Shown piece by piece: positions 54,587-63,821 of a stretch of 64,000 bases of DNA. The notes below the pieces were generated by a model. That model had not been told where the DNA came from, searched no databases, and was given only the letters and a program-made list of their open reading frames with translations. The stretch is from Arthrobacter luteolus NBRC 107841 (GTDB lineage Bacteria; Actinomycetota; Actinomycetes; Actinomycetales; Micrococcaceae). The translations under genes and the position numbers were made by a program. Numbering within the stretch: position 1 is the first letter of the stretch; each line of letters begins with the position of its first letter. The DNA lies in assembly GCF_001552075.1 (NCBI RefSeq), contig NZ_BCQM01000001.1, positions 248,001-312,000 on the forward strand, given 5' to 3'.

Positions 54587-55234
54587 ATGAGCGCCGACAA
54601 GCAGACCAACTGGTCCTACACGGAGGCCCTGCCCTTCGAGGATGAAGTGCTGCTCCGCGCACGCGAGCGTTCCCATGAACTCGGTGTACATCCCGTGAGT
54701 ACCGGAGTTGGCGCGGCGCTCACCGTCCTGGCTGCGTCCGCGAAGGCACAGACCGTTGTGGAGGTGGGGACGGGTGCCGGCGTTTCAGGAGTTTGCCTGC
54801 TGCGCGGACTCGGCCCGCATTCCGTCCTGACGACCATTGACTCCGACGTCGACCACCTGCGCGCTGCCCGGCTGGCCTATTCGGAGGCCGGCATTCCGGG
54901 AAACCGGACCCGGACCATCTCCGGCCGCGCCGCCGAGGTCCTGCCGCGGCTCACCGACAACGCCTACGACCTGGTTTTTATCGATGCGGACAAAGCATCC
55001 TTCCCCGTCTACACCGAGCAGGCCGTCCGGCTGCTGAAGCCCGGGGGGCTGCTGATCGTTAACGGCGCCCTCGACAACGGCCGCGTCGCCGATCCGGCGG
55101 CACGTGAACCGCTGACCAGCACGATGCGGCAGGTGGGCAAGGCCATCCGGGACAACGATTCGCTGGTCTCCGCGCTCCTGCCAACCGGGGACGGCCTCCT
55201 GCTGGCCGTCAAGGTACTGCCGGCGCGCCGGTAG
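54587..55234 (+). CDS. SAM-dependent O-methyltransferase
   Basis: A 215-residue class I methyltransferase of the caffeoyl-CoA/catechol O-methyltransferase type. VVEVGTGAGVSGVCLLRGL is the SAM-binding loop, and YDLVFIDADKASFPVY is the metal-site segment. Short for the family but complete. Divergent from sigE, the same arrangement as Rv1220c and sigE in Mycobacterium tuberculosis. The natural acceptor is unknown. Confidence 0.9.
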   Translation: MSADKQTNWSYTEALPFEDEVLLRARERSHELGVHPVSTGVGAALTVLAASAKAQTVVEVGTGAGVSGVCLLRGLGPHSVLTTIDSDVDHLRAARLAYSEAGIPGNRTRTISGRAAEVLPRLTDNAYDLVFIDADKASFPVYTEQAVRLLKPGGLLIVNGALDNGRVADPAAREPLTSTMRQVGKAIRDNDSLVSALLPTGDGLLLAVKVLPARR

Positions 55235-55249
55235 CGTCCGGGCAGCAGC

Positions 55250-56848
55250 CTAGGAAGCGTCGAGTCCTGCCAGCGTGCGGGCGGCGCGGGCGCGCAGGAA
55301 AGCGATCAGCAGCCGGGCACCGAAACCGGTGGCACCCTTGGCGTACTCGTGGCTGTCGCCGGCCGCTTCCATGGGCCCGGCGATATCCAGGTGGATCCAG
55401 GGTGTGCCGTCCACGAATTTCTCCAGGAACAGTGCCCCGAGAATAGCCCCTGCCCCCGCTTTGGCACCGACGGGTGCCACATGCGCCAGGTCAGCGGTGT
55501 CGGAGTCCAGCAGATAGTCATATTCCGGCACCAGCGGCAGCTGCCAGAGCGGCTCCCCCGAGCTGCTGGCGGCCGCCTCGAAGGCGGTCAGCAGGCTGGG
55601 ATCGTTACCAAAGAGGGCCGCATGGCGTTTACCCAGTCCCAGCGCGGCCGCACCCGTCAGAGTGGCAACATCAATCAGGGCATCGGGCTCCAGCCGGCCG
55701 GCTGCGTACGCGAGGGCGTCGGCAAGAACCATCCGCCCTTCGGCGTCGGTGTTGCCGATCTCCACGGTGGTGCCGTTCCAGGTCCTGACAACATCGCCGG
55801 GCCGGTAGGACGCCGCACCGACAGCGTTTTCTGCCAGGGCAAGCAGGGCCGTCACTTCGAACGGCAGCTTCAGCTCAGCGGCGGCCTGTACTGCGGCCAG
55901 GACCACGGCCGAGCCGGCCATGTCCATTTTCATGGCGGGCATGGAATCGCGCGGCTTGAGCGAGATGCCGCCTGAATCGAAGGTTATGCCCTTCCCCACC
56001 AGGACCACGCCGCCGGCTTCGGCTCCGGCAGCCCCCGTGGGCCGGTACGTAACGCGCACCAGCCGCGGGCCATTCGCCGATCCGGATCCCACAGCGGTGA
56101 GCCCGCCGAAGCCTTCAGCTGCCAGCCGCTTGGGCTCCCACTCTTCGAATTCGAGCCCGGCGGCCTGGGCCACGGAGCGGCTTTGCGCTGCCATCCACGC
56201 CGGTGTTGCGGTGTCCGGTGGGGTGTTTGTCAGGTCGCGGGCGAGCCAGGCTGCGCGGGCACTGGTTTCAGCCAGGGCCAGCGCCTGCGGGTTCAAACCG
56301 GTGACCTCCATTTTCGCGGCCATGGGCTTGGCGGAGTCGGTGAGCCCGGTTTTCGGCGCACGGTAGCCGCCAAGCAGGAACCCCTCGAGGAAGGCCTGCT
56401 GTGCCTGGGGCGTCAGTCCGTCCACCACACTGGTGCGTATTTTCTGCGCTCCGAACGTCGCGCGGGCCAACGCGGCACCGGCGCGCCGAAGACTCTGGTG
56501 GGACTCATCGCCGACCCCCAGGTAGATCAGTTTCCCGGGCAGGCCCTCGGAACCGCGCGGCGGTTCAACCACAAGATGCTCCCCTGCCCGGCCGCTGATC
56601 CCGGCAGCATCCGCACGCGCCGCAACGTCAACGCCGTAGCGCACGGCGGCTTCAACGGCTCCGCTGCGGGGTTCGGGAACGGGTTTCGCACCCGCAGGTG
56701 CGCCTTCCTGGGCAGATTCCGCCGCCGGCCCCGGGGCGATTCCCACGGCCAGGACGTCCACGCCCTCGCCTGGTTTCGGTTCGAGGCCGGTATCCGCGCC
56801 AGGTTCATCTGACCGCGGGTACGGCGGCAGCGGTGAAACAGCTGTCAT
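55250..56848 (-). CDS. pepA: Leucyl aminopeptidase (M17)
   Basis: A 532-residue metallopeptidase that trims N-terminal residues from peptides in the cytoplasm. VGKGITFDSGGISLKP and NTDAEGRMVLADALAYA contain the two-metal site and catalytic residues. The N-terminal macro-like domain is variable. I chose ATG 56848 because AGGA lies 5 bases before it; ATG 56854 is also in frame but sits on the ribosome site. Confidence 0.95.
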   Translation of the reverse strand: MTAVSPLPPYPRSDEPGADTGLEPKPGEGVDVLAVGIAPGPAAESAQEGAPAGAKPVPEPRSGAVEAAVRYGVDVAARADAAGISGRAGEHLVVEPPRGSEGLPGKLIYLGVGDESHQSLRRAGAALARATFGAQKIRTSVVDGLTPQAQQAFLEGFLLGGYRAPKTGLTDSAKPMAAKMEVTGLNPQALALAETSARAAWLARDLTNTPPDTATPAWMAAQSRSVAQAAGLEFEEWEPKRLAAEGFGGLTAVGSGSANGPRLVRVTYRPTGAAGAEAGGVVLVGKGITFDSGGISLKPRDSMPAMKMDMAGSAVVLAAVQAAAELKLPFEVTALLALAENAVGAASYRPGDVVRTWNGTTVEIGNTDAEGRMVLADALAYAAGRLEPDALIDVATLTGAAALGLGKRHAALFGNDPSLLTAFEAAASSSGEPLWQLPLVPEYDYLLDSDTADLAHVAPVGAKAGAGAILGALFLEKFVDGTPWIHLDIAGPMEAAGDSHEYAKGATGFGARLLIAFLRARAARTLAGLDAS

Positions 56849-56920
56849 GGACATCCTGCGGGGAGCCTGCAAGGAACCCGCAGGCTTGGAAACTTGCCTG
56901 GAAGGACGCATGCTCCCAGC

Positions 56921-57088
56921 CTAGCCGGTGACGCCGAGGAGGCATTCCTTGAGTTTGCCGGCTTCCTCTGCGTTCAGTTCCACCACAAGGCGTCCGCCGC
57001 CGTCGATCGGCACCCGCAAGATCAGGCTGCGCCCTTCCTTGGTGACCTCCATAGGTCCATCACCCGTACGCGGTTTCATCGCAGCCAT
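56921..57088 (-). CDS. DUF3117 family small protein
   Basis: A 55-residue protein starting MAAMKPRTGDGPMEVTKEGR and ending near LKECLLGVTG, full length for DUF3117. The family is very conserved in Actinobacteria and has no known role. GAAAGGGG lies upstream of the ATG. It is separated by 194 bp from tag and is followed downstream by pepA. Confidence 0.93.
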   Translation of the reverse strand: MAAMKPRTGDGPMEVTKEGRSLILRVPIDGGGRLVVELNAEEAGKLKECLLGVTG

Positions 57089-57282
57089 CTTGAAGTTCCC
57101 CTTTCAACAGTGCACTGCGGGGTTATTCCCCGAGTAGTCACCTGTACTGCTGCCGATCGGTTTCCGAGCCGTTGCTTAGGGCACCGAGCTGCATTTGGGG
57201 ACCATTATTCCGTACAAGTAGTGAGCAGGCGAAATTTCGGTGTGTCTGGCGCCACAGCGCGGCGGGGTGCGGGGGCTGGCTG

Positions 57283-57858
57283 CTAGCAGCTGGCCCGGAT
57301 GCTGCAGGCTGCCAGATGGTCGTTTACATATCCGGTGGCCTGCAGCATGGCGTACGCGGTGACCGGCCCAACGAAGCGGAAGCCCCGGTCCCGGAGTGCC
57401 CGGGACAGGCTGACGGATTCGGGGGTGGAGGCGGGAACGTCCGCCGTCGACCGGGGAGCCGGTCCGGGCGGCGGGCGGTGTTTCCCGAGCAGGATTTCCA
57501 GCGATTCGCCCGCTGGGAGCGCGAGCAGGGCACGCGCGTTGTTGATCGTGGCCTGGATCTTGGCACGGTTGCGGACAATCCCGGGGTTTTCCACCAGGTC
57601 AGCTACCTCGGCGTCCCCGAACCCGGCCACAGTTTCCGGGTCGAAGCCGCGGAAGGCTTCACGGAAGGCCTCCCGCTTGCGCAGAATCGTGATCCAGCTC
57701 AGCCCCGCTTGGAAGCCCTCCAGGCTAAGCCGCTCAAACAACGCAGCCTCACCGGTCACCGGCCGGCCCCACTCCTCGTCGTGATAGGCGAGGTAATCCG
57801 GGCTGCCAAGTGCCCAGGGGCAGCGCAGCCGTCCGTCCGGACCAGGCTGTGCTGTCAT
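57283..57858 (-). CDS. tag: DNA-3-methyladenine glycosylase I
   Basis: A 191-residue base-excision enzyme that removes 3-methyladenine. RLRCPWALG, YHDEEWGRP, LEGFQAGLSWITILRKRE and the C-terminal HLAAC supply the zinc ligands and the HhH core of the Tag family. The GTG/ATG start overlaps the DivIVA-like gene stop by 4 bp, so it is the second gene of a pair. Confidence 0.94.
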   Translation of the reverse strand: MTAQPGPDGRLRCPWALGSPDYLAYHDEEWGRPVTGEAALFERLSLEGFQAGLSWITILRKREAFREAFRGFDPETVAGFGDAEVADLVENPGIVRNRAKIQATINNARALLALPAGESLEILLGKHRPPPGPAPRSTADVPASTPESVSLSRALRDRGFRFVGPVTAYAMLQATGYVNDHLAACSIRASC

Positions 57859-58253
57859 TCGGGCTGCTCGGTCCGGGCGGTTCCGGGCGGAGCGGCTGGA
57901 CCGGGTCCGCCCGGCCCACGCAGTTCGGCGAGCGCCGCGTCACGTTCCAGGAGGGCTGTGGCCAGCCGTTCAAGCACCACGTCCACCTCGTCCATCCGGT
58001 AACCGCGGAAGCCAACAGAGAACCGCAGGTCCGCGATGTCCGCTGCGACGGGCCGCTCCGGCAGAAGCACCGGAGGCAGCCGGGGATCAGGTTCGGCGAG
58101 TCCGGCGGCAGCCGGAAAGCGCTGTTCCCCTTCCCCGTTCTCCAGCTCCGGGCCAGGCGCACGCCGCCACCTGCCCGGACCGATCCGGCCTGCCACCAGC
58201 AGGGAGACCGCGCCGACGACGGCGATGGCAAGGAAGGCGAGCAGGATCATCAC
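57855..58253 (-). CDS. Membrane-anchored DivIVA-like protein
   Basis: A 132-residue protein. One N-terminal transmembrane helix (about 3-23) is followed by a linker and a short DivIVA-type motif, LRFSVGFRGYRMDEVD, leading into a coiled coil. This small form is seen in Actinobacteria beside tag. A role in polar or septal positioning is inferred only from the motif. Confidence 0.85.
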   Translation of the reverse strand: MMILLAFLAIAVVGAVSLLVAGRIGPGRWRRAPGPELENGEGEQRFPAAAGLAEPDPRLPPVLLPERPVAADIADLRFSVGFRGYRMDEVDVVLERLATALLERDAALAELRGPGGPGPAAPPGTARTEQPE

Positions 58254-58286
58254 CGCTCCATCGTCCCAGATTGTGCCGGCGGGCGA

Positions 58287-59057
58287 TTAGAGGGAGACAT
58301 GCCCGGCACTGTCGGCCACAACCAGGCGGACAGCTTCCGCGGGGTCATCGACCAGATGGAGCAGGTTCAGGTCCTTCTCCGAGATCATGCCTTCGGCCAG
58401 CAGGCTGCCGCGCACCCAGTCCAGGAGCGGCGCCCAGAAATCCGTACCAATCAGCACGATGGGGAAGGACGTCACCTTCTGGGTCTGGACGAGCGTCATC
58501 GCTTCAAACAGTTCATCCAGTGTGCCGAAGCCACCGGGGAGGACGATGAAGCCCTGCGCGTACTTGACGAACATGGTCTTGCGGACGAAGAAATAGCGGA
58601 AGTTTATGCCCAGGTCCACCCAGTCGTTGAGCCCGGTTTCGAACGGCAGCTCGATCCCCAGGCCCACGGATACGCCGCTGGCCTCCACGGCGCCCTTGTT
58701 CGCGGCTTCCATGGATCCCGGGCCGCCTCCAGTGATCACGGCCAGGCCGGCGCCGGACAGCAGCCTGCCGACTTCTTCGGCGGTTTTGTACCACCGTGAT
58801 CCTGGCAGGCTCCGTGCGGACCCGAACACGCTGACCGCTGGACCCAGCTCTGAGAGCGTTCCGAAACCCTCGACGAACTCACTCTGGATGCGCAGGACCC
58901 GCCAGGGGTCGGTGTGCGTGAAGTGCGTTCCGTCCTGGGTATCCAGGAGGAACCGGTCCGACTGCGGCACGCGCGCCTGCCCCCGGCGGAGTTCCACGGG
59001 GCCGCGGCGCTTCGCCGATACCGGGTTGGTGAGGTCTTGCTCGTCGCTGATTGCCAT
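58287..59057 (-). CDS. LOG family protein (TIGR00730)
   Basis: A 256-residue Rossmann-fold protein with ITGGGPGSMEAANKGA and PGGFGTLDELFEAMT, the two signatures of the LOG phosphoribohydrolase family that releases free base from nucleoside monophosphates (cytokinin-like substrates in some species). The N-terminal 50 residues are extra. A TAGCCT -10 ends 6 nt before the ATG. Divergent from gluA. Confidence 0.92.
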   Translation of the reverse strand: MAISDEQDLTNPVSAKRRGPVELRRGQARVPQSDRFLLDTQDGTHFTHTDPWRVLRIQSEFVEGFGTLSELGPAVSVFGSARSLPGSRWYKTAEEVGRLLSGAGLAVITGGGPGSMEAANKGAVEASGVSVGLGIELPFETGLNDWVDLGINFRYFFVRKTMFVKYAQGFIVLPGGFGTLDELFEAMTLVQTQKVTSFPIVLIGTDFWAPLLDWVRGSLLAEGMISEKDLNLLHLVDDPAEAVRLVVADSAGHVSL

Positions 59058-59063
59058 GCTCCA

Positions 59064-59069
59064 AGGCTA
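59064..59069 (-). promoter_or_regulatory. -10 element, leaderless LOG-family mRNA
   Basis: TAGCCT on the minus strand ends 6 nt before the ATG at 59057. Confidence 0.5.
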
Positions 59070-59211
59070 GCGGCTAGGCGTGTCCCGGATCTCACCCCCG
59101 CCCTAAGGCGGGCGTTCGGGCCGGCCTGTTAGCAGCGTTGTTTGTGTTTCTCTTGAGTCACGATTTCTGCCCCGTGGAGTGATGCGGCGCACAGCACCTT
59201 GATTTGTTCGC

Positions 59212-59217
59212 TATCTT
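59212..59217 (+). promoter_or_regulatory. -10 element, leaderless gluA mRNA
   Basis: TATCTT ends 6 nt before the gluA ATG at 59224. Confidence 0.45.
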
Positions 59218-59223
59218 CTACGT

Positions 59224-60006
59224 ATGACCAGTGACACAACACCAGGGCAGCCTGTACCTGAAAAAGCCGCAGCACCCCTCGTCTCGCTGAAAAACGTCAA
59301 CAAGCATTTCGGGGACCTCCACGTGCTGCGGGACATCAATCTCGATGTGGCCCGCGGCGAAGTGGTTGTGGTGATCGGCCCGTCCGGTTCGGGCAAGTCA
59401 ACCCTCTGCCGAGCGATCAACCGCCTGGAAACCATCGACGACGGCGAGATCACCATCGACGGCAAGGTCCTGCCCGCCGAGGGCAAGGCCTTGGCGAAGC
59501 TGCGTGCCGACGTCGGCATGGTTTTCCAGTCGTTCAATCTGTTTGCCCACAAATCGATCCTGGACAACGTGGCGCTGGGTCCGATCAAGGTCAAGAAGAC
59601 AAAGTCCGCTGAGGCCAAGGAAAAGGCCATGGCCCTGCTCAAGCGGGTCGGCGTCGACAATCAGGCGAACAAGCTTCCCGCCCAGCTCTCCGGCGGACAG
59701 CAGCAGCGGGTGGCGATCGCCCGTGCGCTGGCGATGAAGCCGAAGGTGATGCTGTTCGACGAACCAACCTCGGCGCTGGACCCGGAAATGATCAACGAGG
59801 TCCTGGACACGATGGTCGAGCTGGCCCACGAGGGCATGACCATGATCGTGGTGACCCACGAAATGGGCTTCGCCCGCAAGGCCGCGGACCGCGTGATCTT
59901 CATGGCCGACGGCCAGATCGTTGAACAGGCAACCCCCGAGGAATTCTTCACCAATCCGAAGAGCGACCGGGCCAAGGACTTCCTTGGCAAGATCCTGGCC
60001 CACTAA
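59224..60006 (+). CDS. gluA: Glutamate ABC transporter ATP-binding protein GluA
   Basis: A 260-residue polar amino-acid importer ATPase. GPSGSGKS (Walker A), [28 protein letters not shown] and [14 protein letters not shown] are intact. The unit gluA-gluB-gluC-gluD matches the glutamate importer order of Corynebacterium. No ribosome site precedes the ATG, consistent with a leaderless transcript. Confidence 0.94.
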   Translation: MTSDTTPGQPVPEKAAAPLVSLKNVNKHFGDLHVLRDINLDVARGEVVVVIGPSGSGKSTLCRAINRLETIDDGEITIDGKVLPAEGKALAKLRADVGMVFQSFNLFAHKSILDNVALGPIKVKKTKSAEAKEKAMALLKRVGVDNQANKLPAQLSGGQQQRVAIARALAMKPKVMLFDEPTSALDPEMINEVLDTMVELAHEGMTMIVVTHEMGFARKAADRVIFMADGQIVEQATPEEFFTNPKSDRAKDFLGKILAH

Positions 60007-60094
60007 GACCCCCACCGCACTGCAAAAGTTTTTCACCAACCCTTTGAGGCAAGGCAGGATCCACTCGGAACCTGCCGCAATGCAAGGAGAAAAA

Positions 60095-60934
60095 ATGCGC
60101 AAGACCCGCTACGCTGCTGCCGCGATGGCCGCAGCTGCTGCCCTGACTCTTTCCGCCTGCGGCGGAGATTCCGGTAACGAAAACGCCGATTCCGCCGGTG
60201 GGGAGACCATCCGCGTCGGCATCAAGTTCGACCAGCCCGGTCTCGGCTTTGACGAAGGCGGCAATTACGCCGGCTTCGACGTCGACGTCGCCAAGTACGT
60301 AGCCGGCGAGCTCGGTTTCAGCGAAGACCAGATCGAATGGATCGAGACGCCCTCCGCCCAGCGCGAAAACATGCTCGAAAACGATCAGGTCGACATGATC
60401 TTCGCGACCTACTCCATCACCGACACCCGCAAGGAAAAGGTCGGCTTCGCCGGACCGTACTTCGTTGCCGGCCAGGACCTGCTGGTCCGCTCGGACAATA
60501 ACGACATCAAGGGTCCCGAGGATCTGAACGGCAAGAACCTCTGCTCGGTCACCGGTTCCACTTCCGCGCAGAAGATCAAGGACACCCTGGCCTCCGAGGT
60601 GAACCTGATGGAACAGCCGAGCTACGCGGAATGTGTCACCGCCATGCAGGGCGGCGCCATCGACGCCGTCACCACTGACGACATCATCCTGGCCGGTCTG
60701 GCTTCCACCGAGGCCAACAAGGGCCAGTTCAAGGTAGTCGGCAACACCTTCTCCGAAGAGAAGTACGGCGTCGGCATCCAGAAGGGCAGCGACAAGTGTG
60801 AAGACATCAACGCTGCCATCCAGAAGATGATCGACGACGGCGCCTGGGAAGAGGCCATCAAGGCGAACACCGAGGGTGCCGATTACACCTTCAACGCTTC
60901 CCTGAACCCGCCGACGCCGGACGCCTGCGCCTAA
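60095..60934 (+). CDS. gluB: Glutamate-binding lipoprotein GluB
   Basis: A 279-residue solute-binding protein. The signal peptide ends in the lipobox LSAC (Cys22). The bilobed SBP_bac_3 domain includes GFDVDVAKYVAGELG and DMIFATYSITDTRKEKVGF. AAGGAGA precedes the ATG at 60095. It delivers glutamate or a close analogue to the GluCD permease. A large hairpin directly follows the gene. Confidence 0.94.
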   Translation: MRKTRYAAAAMAAAAALTLSACGGDSGNENADSAGGETIRVGIKFDQPGLGFDEGGNYAGFDVDVAKYVAGELGFSEDQIEWIETPSAQRENMLENDQVDMIFATYSITDTRKEKVGFAGPYFVAGQDLLVRSDNNDIKGPEDLNGKNLCSVTGSTSAQKIKDTLASEVNLMEQPSYAECVTAMQGGAIDAVTTDDIILAGLASTEANKGQFKVVGNTFSEEKYGVGIQKGSDKCEDINAAIQKMIDDGAWEEAIKANTEGADYTFNASLNPPTPDACA

Positions 60935-60946
60935 CCTCACCAACCC

Positions 60947-61015
60947 CCGCCGGGTTTTCGGCGGCACAGCCCGGGGCAGGGCCGCGGCCCTGCCCCGGGC
61001 TCCGCACTTTATTTT
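60947..61015 (+). terminator. Two hairpins between gluB and gluC, likely partial terminator
   Basis: CCGCCG/CGGCGG (60947-60964), then a perfect 34-nt palindrome (60968-61001, 17-bp arms), then TTTATTTTT-like sequence. Because gluC lies only 31 bp beyond, it probably lets part of transcription through and protects the 3' end of gluB mRNA. Confidence 0.75.
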
Positions 61016-61032
61016 TATGGAAGAGGTGACAT

Positions 61033-61707
61033 ATGGAAGGTTTCTTTGAGCTCTTCGGCGACTACGACGTCGTTGGTGCCTTCTGGGTCAACATCCAACT
61101 GACTTTCTGGGCTGGCCTCTGGTCCCTGGTGCTCGGCACCCTCCTGGCCGTTATGCGCATCTCCCCCATTGCCAGCCTGCGCTGGTTCGGTACGGCGTAT
61201 GTGAACATCTTCAGGAACACGCCGCTGACCATCATCATGGTCTTCGGTGCGCTGGCCCTGTGGTCCCAGCTCCAGGTCAGCCTGTCCAGTGACTTCAACC
61301 TCAACTTCTTCCGGCTCGCCATCCTTTCCCTGTCGATCTACCACGCAGCCTTCGTCTGCGAGGCGATCCGCAGCGGCGTTAATACCGTGCCGCTGGGACA
61401 GGCCGAGGCGGCCCGTTCAATTGGTCTCTCCTTCCTGCCCGCCGCATGGCTGATCATCCTGCCGCAGGCCTTCCGCGGTGCCATCGCACCGCTGGGCAAC
61501 GTCCTGATCGCCTTGGCCAAAAACACCACGGTGGCGGCCACGGCGTCCGTGGCGGAAGCCTCCGGGCTGATGAAGACCATGATTGAATTCCGCCCGGACC
61601 TGATGACGCAGATCTTCCTGACCTTCGCGCTGGGCTTCGTCCTCATCGTGATTCCGATCGGCCTCCTGACAACCTGGGCCTCGAAGAAACTGGCGGTGGC
61701 CCGATGA
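61033..61707 (+). CDS. gluC: Glutamate ABC transporter permease GluC
   Basis: A 224-residue permease with five hydrophobic segments and the EAA motif EAARSIGLSFLPAAWLIILP. IFRNTPLTIIMVF is the amino-acid permease signature. GAGGTGA ribosome site. Overlaps gluD by 4 bp. Confidence 0.94.
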   Translation: MEGFFELFGDYDVVGAFWVNIQLTFWAGLWSLVLGTLLAVMRISPIASLRWFGTAYVNIFRNTPLTIIMVFGALALWSQLQVSLSSDFNLNFFRLAILSLSIYHAAFVCEAIRSGVNTVPLGQAEAARSIGLSFLPAAWLIILPQAFRGAIAPLGNVLIALAKNTTVAATASVAEASGLMKTMIEFRPDLMTQIFLTFALGFVLIVIPIGLLTTWASKKLAVAR

Positions 61708-62576
61708 GCCAGAGTGTCCTGTTCGATGCGCCCGGCCCCCGGGCCCGGCGCCGCATCATGGCCGGCAACGTCCTCGGCGTCCTCTTTATCCTGGGCCTGA
61801 TCGCCTTGATCGTGAATGGACTGGCGGAGAAGGGCCAGTTCGACGCCGCCAAGTGGACTCCGTTCCTGGAGTGGCGCACCTGGGAGTTCTTTATGCTGCC
61901 GGGCCTGATGGCCACCCTGCGGGCTGCAGGGGTAGCGATCGTCACCTCAATCCTCTTCGGCCTCATCTTCGGGCTCGGCCGGCTGTCCACGGTCAAGGCC
62001 ATCAGCTGGACCTCCGGCGTGATCGTGGAGTTCTTCCGCGCCGTTCCGGTGCTGCTGATGATGATCTTCTTCTACCAGTTCCTTTCCAAGTCGACGCCGG
62101 TACCATCGGCCGATGTGCCGTTTGTGGCAGTTGTGCTGGCACTGACGCTCTACAACGGTTCGGTGATCGCCGAGCTGGTGCGCTCCGGCGTCTTCGGCCT
62201 GCCCAAGGGACAGCGTGAAGCCGGCCTGGCGATCGGCCTGACCCGGAGCCAGTCGCTGCGGTCCATCGAGGTTCCGCAGGCACTGGTGGCCATGCTCCCG
62301 GCACTGCTGAGCCAGTTCGTCGTGATTCTGAAGGATTCCGCCCTGGGCACCTTCATCGGCTACACCGACCTGCTGGCGTACGCCCGCAGGCTGGCGGCAG
62401 GCGAAGGTAACATCCTTCCGGCCCTGCTGGTCACGGCAGCGATCTTCATCGTCCTGAACATGCTGCTGACGTTCGCCGCTCAGCGCCTCTCCCGCCGCCT
62501 CGGCGCCCGCTCCGGGCAGCTGCTGCGGACCGAGGACGCGGTGGAACCGGAAGGGGCGCCCGCCCCGGCCCGGTAG
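61704..62576 (+). CDS. gluD: Glutamate ABC transporter permease GluD
   Basis: A 290-residue permease, partner of GluC. VEFFRAVPVLLMMIFFYQF and REAGLAIGLTRSQSLRSIE (EAA loop) are conserved. A C-terminal charged extension of about 30 residues follows the last helix. Ends at a 23-bp stem terminator, closing gluABCD. Confidence 0.94.
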   Translation: MSQSVLFDAPGPRARRRIMAGNVLGVLFILGLIALIVNGLAEKGQFDAAKWTPFLEWRTWEFFMLPGLMATLRAAGVAIVTSILFGLIFGLGRLSTVKAISWTSGVIVEFFRAVPVLLMMIFFYQFLSKSTPVPSADVPFVAVVLALTLYNGSVIAELVRSGVFGLPKGQREAGLAIGLTRSQSLRSIEVPQALVAMLPALLSQFVVILKDSALGTFIGYTDLLAYARRLAAGEGNILPALLVTAAIFIVLNMLLTFAAQRLSRRLGARSGQLLRTEDAVEPEGAPAPAR

Positions 62577-62590
62577 ACCAGGACAGCATC

Positions 62591-62640
62591 AAACAGTGAA
62601 GGTTCCCTTCCGGATCACCGGAAGGGAACCTTCACTGTTT
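62591..62640. terminator. 23-bp perfect-stem bidirectional terminator
   Basis: 62591-62613 pairs exactly with 62618-62640 around an ATCA loop, with A3 and T3 ends, between convergent gluD and dapE. Confidence 0.93.
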
Positions 62641-62696
62641 GAGCGGAACATCCGGGGGCGGGTTCAGCCGGCACCCCGGGACCCGCCCGGAAGACT

Positions 62697-63788
62697 CTAG
62701 GCCAGCCAGGCCCGCAGCGCCCGCAGGCACTCGCGGATGGCATCCGCCCGCACATGCTCGTCGTCGGAGTGTGCCAGCAGAGCATCCCCGGGCCCGAAGT
62801 TCACTGCCGGAACGCCCAGGGCACTGAACCGGGCGACGTCGGTCCATCCGTACTTGGGTTTAGGCTCCGCTCCGACTGCTGCCACGAAGCTGGCGGCAGC
62901 CGGGCGGTCCAGCCCGGGCCGGGCGCCGGCGGAAGCATCCGTAAGAACCAGGTCGAATCCGTGGAGCAGGTCCCGGACGTAGGCCTCCGCCTGGGCCAGG
63001 TCCTTGTCCGGAGCGAACCGGTAGTTAATTTCTACAGTGGCCGCATCGGGAATGACGTTCCCGGCGGTGCCTCCGCTGATGCGGACCGCGTTCAGCGACT
63101 CGCGGTAGTCCAGGCCTTCCACCCGGACGGTGGCCGGCTCATGGCCGCGCAGCCTCACCAGGATCTCCGCCGCCGCGTGAATGGCGTTCTCCCCCATCCA
63201 GGCACGGGCCGAGTGCGCGGCTTTGCCCGTGGTGCGGGCCTGGAACCGCATGGTCCCGTTGCAGCCGCCCTCCACGGTTCCGTCGGTGGGCTCAAGCAGG
63301 ATCGCGAAGTCCGCCTTCAGCCACTCCGGGTAGCTCTTGGCGGCCCGGCCCAGTCCGCTGAGCGAAGCATCAACTTCTTCGTGGTCGTAAAAGATAAAGG
63401 TGATGTCCCGGGTGGGTTCGGCCAGCTGGGCTGCGAGAGCCAGCTGGACAGCCACGCCGCCCTTCATATCTGTGGCACCGCGGCCGTACAGCACGTCCCC
63501 TTCCCAGGTCGAGGGCACAGTGCCGCGGGCTCCCGGGACGGTCGGCAGCGGTACGGTATCCAGGTGGCCGGCCAGGATGACCCTCTCGGCCCGGCCCAGA
63601 TTGGTGCGGGCCATGACAGTATCGCCGTCACGCACCACCTCCAGATGGTCCAGGGCACGCAGCGCGGTTTCCACCGCGTCGGCGATGGCGGCCTCGTTGC
63701 CGGAGACACTTTCAATGTCCATCAGGGCGGCGGTGAGGGCAGCAACGTCGCCCTCCAGGTCCAGGCGGTTCACAGGTAATACAGTCAC
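62697..63788 (-). CDS. dapE: Succinyl-diaminopimelate desuccinylase
   Basis: A 363-residue M20 zinc hydrolase that releases L,L-diaminopimelate for lysine and peptidoglycan synthesis. AGHLDTVP and GRGATDMKGG hold metal ligands, and YDHEEVDASLSGLGR has the catalytic Glu. GTG start, with a TAGTCT -10 ending 6 nt upstream. Divergent from dapD, the enzyme two steps earlier in the pathway. Confidence 0.95.
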   Translation of the reverse strand: MTVLPVNRLDLEGDVAALTAALMDIESVSGNEAAIADAVETALRALDHLEVVRDGDTVMARTNLGRAERVILAGHLDTVPLPTVPGARGTVPSTWEGDVLYGRGATDMKGGVAVQLALAAQLAEPTRDITFIFYDHEEVDASLSGLGRAAKSYPEWLKADFAILLEPTDGTVEGGCNGTMRFQARTTGKAAHSARAWMGENAIHAAAEILVRLRGHEPATVRVEGLDYRESLNAVRISGGTAGNVIPDAATVEINYRFAPDKDLAQAEAYVRDLLHGFDLVLTDASAGARPGLDRPAAASFVAAVGAEPKPKYGWTDVARFSALGVPAVNFGPGDALLAHSDDEHVRADAIRECLRALRAWLA

Positions 63789-63794
63789 CGGACC

Positions 63795-63800
63795 AGACTA
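63795..63800 (-). promoter_or_regulatory. -10 element, leaderless dapE mRNA
   Basis: TAGTCT on the minus strand ends 6 nt before the dapE GTG. It lies only 8 bp from the dapD -10 on the other strand. Confidence 0.55.
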
Positions 63801-63808
63801 CCGCTCGG

Positions 63809-63814
63809 TAGAGT
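63809..63814 (+). promoter_or_regulatory. -10 element, leaderless dapD mRNA
   Basis: TAGAGT ends 7 nt before the dapD ATG at 63822. Its -35 would fall on the dapE start codon. Confidence 0.55.
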
Positions 63815-63821
63815 GGAACCC

